Program-made: the position numbers and the translations under genes | Assembly: GCA_030248225.1 (NCBI GenBank) | Contig: JASANE010016362.1 | Span: forward strand, 1 to 64,000 | DNA length: 64,000 nucleotides | Reading direction: 5' to 3' | Source: Trileptium ribeirensis | Taxonomy: Eukaryota; Nematoda; Enoplea; Enoplida; Thoracostomopsidae | The notes under the pieces: generated by a model | Databases searched by the model: none | What the model saw: the letters and a program-made list of their open reading frames with translations, nothing else | What the model was told of the DNA's origin: nothing | Shown: positions 57,790 through 64,000 of the stretch, in pieces | Layout: each line of letters starts with the position of its first letter | How positions within the stretch are numbered: position 1 is the stretch's first letter

Positions 57790-60140
57790 TTCAGAGTTTT
57801 ACGGACGAACAAGACGTGGACTGACAGGACGAACGGCGGGCGACTTTGGGGCCCTCCCGCGGACCCTAGGGGGCTTGAAGCAGGGCCCCTGACCGGTTAG
57901 GAGTAGGCCAAGGTCTGCCCCGTCTCTGACCGCGAGACGAGCGCTCTCCCGTCGTCGGTTCCACCCCGGCGTGACTTTGAAACATACACACTCGCATGAA
58001 AATTACAAATTAGCTTGATTTCTCTCGACTTTCTGAGGTGTCCTCGCGAGTTAGGGTCACTTTTCGAATTCAATTTAGCTTAATTAGGAGGGCGGCAAGT
58101 CAGAGATCTCAAAGGCCGAGTTGATGTTTGCCGACTCGGAGGGGCTGGGAAGAGAAAATAGTCCAAAATTCGAGCAGATTGTCACGCTAATTGGGGTTGA
58201 AGAAGGAAATTGCGTGACCCGAAAGTATCTGCAATAGTTTAAGGTAGGAGGGGACCGGAAACAATTTAAATCTTGTTAGTTTAGGATCTGATTTCGCTGG
58301 ACATCCGGCGATGAGGACGGGAAATTGGGACTTCAAAATTTACTTTTCTTGGGAAAATTTGGACAAAAATCACAGATGGTCAACTTCCGATTACTTGGAA
58401 GATTAAAACTTGAAGTCGGCAAATTTAATTGAAGCCGACTCTCTCTAAGGACATCGACGGTTTACGGTAGGCGTCAAGATTCAACTTTCCGGAAGTGTCC
58501 CCAATTGGACACTGGACAGAAAACCCAAAAAAGTGGGCGTCAAGAAGTCGCCAACGATTGGACGGCGACAAAATCGGCATCGTAACATACAGGCGAAAAT
58601 TTCGAGGTTACGACCAACGTGTCGAATCTTGGAATCAGTTCGACTTCGACAGCGCGGAGTTCGGTCGACTTTACTGACCGGCTCCGACGCACTGTTCTAA
58701 TGTGTTTAGTTTTCACGCGGTTCTGCTTGTTTCGCTTTTCGTTTTCGTTTCGGATTCGCTCGATGGACAAAGATTTCCGCGAAGGTACATACCTCGCGAA
58801 GGGGGTTCAGCTGGTGCTGCCCCAAGGATCGACAGTCGTAAGTGTGAGAAGGGCTTAGTGATAACAGGGGTTTACTATCCCTGTTAACTGAAGAGTAACA
58901 GACTGTTCGTTTAGCTTCCCCTGAACGTAGCGCGCCCCTCGTACTTAGGTAGAAACATTGTCGTTCGGGTTGTAACCCCCTGTTCCCACCGAAATGCTAC
59001 ATCTATCCCGGTTCTGGAATCAATCATTAATATCGAGTTCCGACGTAGGAGACGTTAGGCGATTGTACAGAGTGCAGTGAGGACTGATCAAACCTATTCG
59101 AAGTCTTTCTGATTCCCCGCGGTCTTAGGTAAGGTACAACGAAATGGACACTTCTCGTCCAGGTTTTACATAACTTGCTTCTCTTGAGGTAGGATCAACG
59201 AATTTTCCTGAGCCGACCACGGTAAAATTTCTAGAACGTGCATGCCACAGAAAATAGGGACTTAATCAATGATTTTGCTATTATGGTTTTCAAACTTACA
59301 GCTTAGTGGATGGTTCAACGCCCACGCCGTGTTTGGGCTTGGACAGAAATGCAGATTAGGGACGGAGGACTAGCCTCCGTCAGGTTTTAGGAAACCCTTA
59401 AAATTTCATTTTGCTCCTGAGTTAAGAAAATTTGGGAATACAAAAGACCGATCAAATTCTAGGTATTATCACTTGAGCTTAAGGTGTTTGCTGTTTAACG
59501 GATTGCTGTCTAGGGAACGTCTCGGTTTAACATGTTTGACTTCGACCATAGGGTATTTGAATCAATTCTGTAAGTATTTCATTTGAGTGCGAATTTCTTT
59601 GTGACGACTGACTGGAGTACCTCCAAGTGTCCTCTTGTCTCGCGTGATCAAAATAAGCTGGAGGCTCCCGCCCCCTGCTGAGCAAAATTTAGCCGAACTC
59701 GAACGGACGGTGTCGATGGGGCGTCGTTTGGCGGCAATACGCCAGTTTCGGACCCCAATAAAAATGCGATCAAAACAACTAAGTTTACCAACGTTCGCTA
59801 TCGCAATTCGCAATGGTTTTCCCTAGGGACCATTGCCAAAAGGAAACGAAATTAAAACTTTACCCCTGAACCTTTACTAGAATTCGCCTTTGCGGGAGAA
59901 ACACACTGTGTCCCCGCCTTAATACAAAATTTTAAGACTTTCTAAAACTAAAGAAAACTTACCTCCTCGCCCTGGTCTTTTTGGCCCCAAACCGGGCGAG
60001 TGCAAAATCTTTTTTTCCTTTTGGAGCGAGTCGATCGCTGAGTTCAACCAGGTTTCACTATTTATCATGAGTGCCCGTTAGGCTATGTACTATGTATGCC
60101 AGGTTTCATCCTTTATATATTTTCAGTAGCAGCGAGCTGC
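57790..60140. other. GC-mixed non-coding stretch, possible LTR-element interior
   Basis: No gag, pol or env motif on either strand; the short frames (58,495-58,858, 59,562-59,826) overlap on opposite strands. The base composition resembles 1-2,500. Confidence 0.3.
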
Positions 60141-60144
60141 ATTT

Positions 60145-60232
60145 CCCGTAATATGAGTTGAACCTACACGGAGAAGTGTTGGACCTCCGCTGCAGTTTTC
60201 ACATGTCTTAACCATTCAGCCATAGGAGTACA
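60145..60232 (-). ncRNA. tRNA-Ser/Leu-like SINE head or tRNA pseudogene
   Basis: Read on the minus strand: A-box TGGCTGAATGGTTAAG (about 60,223-60,208) and B-box GGTTCAACTC (60,164-60,155), with a long variable arm GGAGGTCC...CTTCTCC between anticodon and T regions, as in class II tRNAs (Ser, Leu). Length ~87 nt fits that class. Anticodon and acceptor stems are mispaired, so it is not a functional tRNA. The sequence continuing to about 59,960 may be the body of a SINE. Confidence 0.6.
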
Positions 60233-60260
60233 TCGACTTCTAATATTAAGTCGATAATAA

Positions 60261-60306
60261 CTCAACTGCAGTACAATGCAGTTGAGACACTGCAACATTG
60301 CAGTGT
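60261..60306. repeat. Two abutting perfect hairpins
   Basis: CTCAACTGCA/TGCAGTTGAG (60,261-60,286; 10 bp stem, 6-nt loop) is followed with no spacer by ACACTGCA/TGCAGTGT (60,287-60,306; 8 bp stem, 4-nt loop). Both stems share the CTGCA core. Confidence 0.85.
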
Positions 60307-60309
60307 GAT

Positions 60310-61180
60310 AGAAAAAGTACTGTTAGAGAGAGGCAAAGGACCAACAACCCAAGAAAGAAACAAAGGACCCAAATGCGTCCCGGGCCGATCGCCCAGGGCC
60401 CGAGTAGCTCAAACGACCCCAATAGGTAGGAAATGAGGCTAACTTAGCATTCGGATAGGTGCGGTCTGTAGGAGAAGGACTCGCCTCATCACCCAAAACC
60501 CGACATCAAATTCGAAGAGAAATCAATCGGCTGGATGATCGTTTCGCAAGTTGCCTATAAGGACGCATCATGCCATGTTGCACCCCGACTGCGTCCCATA
60601 GGCCTAAATTAAAAGGAACTGTTCCATTTTTGCTCCTTCTTTTGCCCCCCCCAGTCTTCGTCGTTCGGTCAGTCGTACGTTTAGGTAGGAAGTGTCGTCA
60701 AATACGATAGGACAAAGTTACACGTAGATTCTAATGCCAGTATAGGCTTCGGATCAACGGTTAGGCGCTCCTCGTTATAATTAGCAGTCGGTATTGTTTC
60801 GAGTAGCTCTCTAGTGACGCTGTCGTGCTCGCATAGTCGGTTCTGTCCACCGTCCTTCCTCTGTCCGCCTAGGTAGTCGTCGCATGGAGCGACCTGTATT
60901 GAGGAGCGATTTCTGAAGCACTCTAGGGCCCCTGCTTAGTGCGCTGCATAGCTGAGTAGTTCGCTATCATTGAGTCGAAGCAGGGATAACCGACCCTAGT
61001 TCGCAACGTGGCGAATGTCTGTACGCTCCAACCATGATTTGTTTTCTCACCACTCATTGCACGTGATTGACTAAATCGACGTGACCTCTGCGAGCTCCTG
61101 CTAAACTCCCCTAAGGCGATTTACTTCGGCCGTTTCAGCAGACTTTCGGAAACACTCGTCCCAACGCTAAACATTAATTC
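60310..61180. other. GC-mixed stretch upstream of module copy vi
   Basis: No coding signal. By position it corresponds to the LTR-like part seen upstream of copies iv and v, but sequence similarity to them is not apparent; probably another LTR family. Confidence 0.35.
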
Positions 61181-61184
61181 TGTA

Positions 61185-61190
61185 AATAAA
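61185..61190 (+). promoter_or_regulatory. Polyadenylation signal AATAAA
   Basis: Located about 330 bp before module copy vi, the same relative place as AATAAA before copies iv and v. Confidence 0.45.
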
Positions 61191-61504
61191 CGTTACATTT
61201 TGAAACTCCGAGTACAGTTTTATTCAATACCGAGTCGATAGGGAGCTTTCTTGTTTGGTTTGTCCGTTCGGACGAGCAGGCCCTGTTCGCCATGGCTTAT
61301 GTGCGAGAATGTCGCAAGCCCTGACGAGCATGGCCTTCTATCAAATTTATTTCGTGTTTTACTGGAACCAAAGAGTACAATCTGAGGAATACAGTTGAAA
61401 AAGTTGACTCGTCCCTGGCGATAATTCGAAAAGTTCAATAGGGATTTTCGAATACTGTCAACGAAATAAAATTCATTGAATAGAGCAGGCCACGCCATTG
61501 ATAA

Positions 61505-61990
61505 TCCGACATTAAACACTCAGGGCTCGTCGGAACCCTGTGGGGGCCACATAGGTCAATGCTCTAACACGGAGCATATCGCAACCTTAACTAGGTAAAT
61601 CGTCTTGAGCTTCAAGCTTCTAGGGACTTTTTCACATTCTATTTCAAAACTTACTACGCTAACATAGAACTTAACAACTTCCGTTGAGTCGAAGATAGGG
61701 AATAGCGGCTAAGCTCCATGACCTGCGAGCAGGTGTCGGTGCTAGCCTCCCTGGGGGACCTCAGAAATCATACCTGATACTAGACACGTGCGCAACCCTT
61801 CGGGCGGGGTCCGAACACACCCCGTGAAGCGCGCCTGCGGCCTGCTAAGCTGCGTAGCTTCTTGGATCTGACCAAGAATAGGTTCAAAATTTAGTAATCA
61901 CGGTCCACCCTTGAGGTTACAATAGCCGGGGTCGTATGGGCATGGTGTTAGGAAGTTGCGCCATGCAGCTGCGTCACCGGTTATTACACT
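61505..61990 (+). ncRNA. Structured RNA module, copy vi
   Basis: Hairpins: CAGGG(61,521-61,525)/CCCTG(61,536-61,540), 10-nt loop; CCTG(61,722-61,725)/CAGG(61,730-61,733); CGGGGT(61,805-61,810)/ACCCCG(61,819-61,824), loop CCGAACAC; GCATGGTG(61,940-61,947)/CGCCATGC(61,959-61,966). Stems differ from copies iv/v at both sides of several pairs yet still pair. Similarity to iv/v stops just after TCACC-GG-TTATTAC. Confidence 0.65.
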
Positions 61991-61999
61991 TACAAGATA

Positions 62000-64000
62000 A
62001 CGTGCCGCTACAACCGTATACTTGGTATATATCGAGCCATTGACGAGCACGGGACGTTAGCCAATTTTTGTGTTATATTTATTTAATCGTCTTGCTGTAT
62101 CGGTCGAATGTGTTTATAATCACCGTATGTATTGCGCGTCACAATTACTATGTTTGTTAGCAAAAATTATGAAGCCTTTTCGCGTCTTATCATGCCAGCT
62201 ATATAGTTTTAGTGACTGTGCTCATAAGCAAGCCACCGGTATGGTAGGTCTTACGTATATAGAATCGAACTAGCTAAGCCAATCGCCGCTCGTGAGCTCG
62301 CCATCGTGGCTTATTTGAGCATTTGGGTTCTTTGTTGCAACTGTGAAAATTAGTTTGTAAGAATTTTTTTCTGTCCCTATAAAGGTTTCCAATTTCATGT
62401 AAACTGGCAGTTTTGTTGGTAGTTTGAGTGGGATGCATTGCTATTCCGACTTGATACACACTCATATGATACCGCGTGTTGTGCTAAGTGGACACACGTA
62501 TTACACAGATGTAGCATGATATACTATAAACAAATTCCAAGCGTGTGTATGACTATAGGTTTGACGAGTCCGGTTGAAAATATTGTCTCTCACTTTTGAT
62601 GGCGCCGCTTTCCTTGATCTTAGTGCTGCAATGTATGCTATAATACCTGTTCTGTAGATAGCATAGTGATATATTGACATGTCATGTGTAAATATATTCT
62701 TGAACCGAAATTGCTTATTCACGGTATTATTCACATTCTAACTGCGTTAATAGTTGTGCATAAATGCTTGAAGAAACTTAAACTGCGCCGCTTACAATCT
62801 GTTTTGACACTATTTAAAGCTGTTTTAGTGAACAAAACAGTCATTGTAAATATCTTACGAATGGTAATATGTGTAGCTATTGAACGTCACATGTATTTGT
62901 GGTTTAGCTTCAAAACGCTAAAAGGTTGTATTTTAGTCCGATAGCAAAATATAAATTTTCCAGTGCAAATGTCAAACGATCACTAACCGGTTTGTTGATG
63001 TTTTAAGATTAATCTATATTAGGCGAATATTTTGTTCCTTAACGGATGTGCTGCAGAAAACGTCAAATTTGTGTTCTTTTGTATGTGTACAGATGGTGGG
63101 TACACCGAATGAGCGATTTCCAATCGCTGTCGACAGAATAGGATGAAAGATGGCGCGCTTTATATATATTTATGCAAGCGAAAGTGCTCTAAGATGCCCC
63201 GAAAAATATGGTTGGAATTTAAGCTATTCCGATTTGACGTCGAAAACAATCTTGTTTTGAGTCTTACCGATTATAATGAGTTTATATATATAAATTATGC
63301 GGATTATGCCGAAATCAGACCGTTGTAGAATGTTAACACCGACCGTACTTATACGATTTTTAATCAAATGATCCTATTTTAATTTATTTTATGGGACAAT
63401 AATTCGATCACCCCTGCTAGCCGCCTTGCCTAGTTTCGTTAAAACATATTCGGTTTCGAAAAAATGCTTGTTTGGAGTGACCAGCCGATAAATACTGTCT
63501 TTTTCGAAAAGTCGTTTCTGTTTTGCAACGGTAAAACGGCCACAATTTCTTGATCGTTGCGTGGTGTAGAACTTGCTATAAAATAATTTTGTAATAGCGT
63601 TGAATTATCCATATAAGCAAGAAGAATATTAATGGAAGTAATTTTAAGCGCTGTCCACTAGGAGCAACTGTTTCGAAGTGAAATGGATTCTTTATACCTT
63701 TTATGAACAGTCGACAATGTATATTTTTGCATTAAACCGTTGTACAGGCATCGACACCGGCCATAATGAATCGCTTCGTATGCCTGCAGCAAAATTGTCA
63801 AGAGAATGGAGCTGAGAACCAAAACAATCTACGTATGTGTACTAAACGGCTGAGTAAGGCTGACGTTATACTTACGGTCCGGATTAACAATGACTTCAAG
63901 TCCGTTCATAGCAGTAGGCGGTGATAGAAACAATGGACAGCTCCGAGCTGTTGAATAGATGAAATGATATTCCATATAGTTTATATGAATCGTTAAGTTA
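62000..64000. other. Non-coding AT-rich stretch
   Basis: Short frames (62,070-62,273, 62,684-62,944, 63,143-63,328 on plus) have no recognised domain, splice context or partner. The last reads MPRKIWLEFKLFRFDVEN and could be a small unknown gene, but support is weak. Confidence 0.35.

Overview
Eukaryotic, almost certainly invertebrate nuclear DNA. The window is AT-rich with small GC-rich islands. It holds one multi-exon gene with kilobase introns, decayed non-LTR retrotransposons of metazoan type, Tc1-like and other short inverted-repeat elements, a foldback element, LTR-like repeats and many tandem arrays. The species cannot be fixed from the sequence; an arthropod-like invertebrate is a guess. 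No bacterial operon, rRNA, intact tRNA or CRISPR array was seen.

Layout. 1-2,800: unassigned GC-mixed DNA ending in copy i of a recurring structured module. 3,300-8,525: foldback-like element with ~1.1 kb inverted arms built of subrepeats. 8,880-10,430: two short inverted-repeat elements and one possible exon. 11,543-17,959: a 3.2 kb direct tandem duplication whose left edge cuts module copy ii. 19,787-21,751: LTR-like repeat with module copy iv and an unrecognised coding remnant. 23,829-44,611 (minus): a multi-exon gene reconstructed here from splice sites and phase. Its minimal nine-exon form gives one 575-codon frame (acidic N-terminus, coiled coil, Pro/Gln-rich middle, basic C-terminus); I do not recognise the family. 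Its introns carry a decayed LINE (35.3-33.4 kb) and several repeat families. 45.4-53.1 kb: three LINE fragments, module copy v and two copies of another dispersed repeat. 53.6-56.1 kb: a 281-bp tandem pair and a 56-bp minisatellite. 56.1-62 kb: GC-rich retroelement-like DNA, a tRNA-derived SINE head, twin hairpins and module copy vi. 62-64 kb: nothing assignable.

The most interesting signal is the recurring ~300-420 nt GC-rich module (six copies including one made by the tandem duplication). In four copies (2.5, 20.5, 50.0 and 61.5 kb) hairpins are kept by paired base changes while loop lengths and some loop sequences are constant. That is the mark of selection on RNA structure, probably in the leader of an LTR-type element. 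The second is a duplicated exon at 41.4 kb that matches exon 2 of the host gene in both splice phases, so the two could be mutually exclusive.
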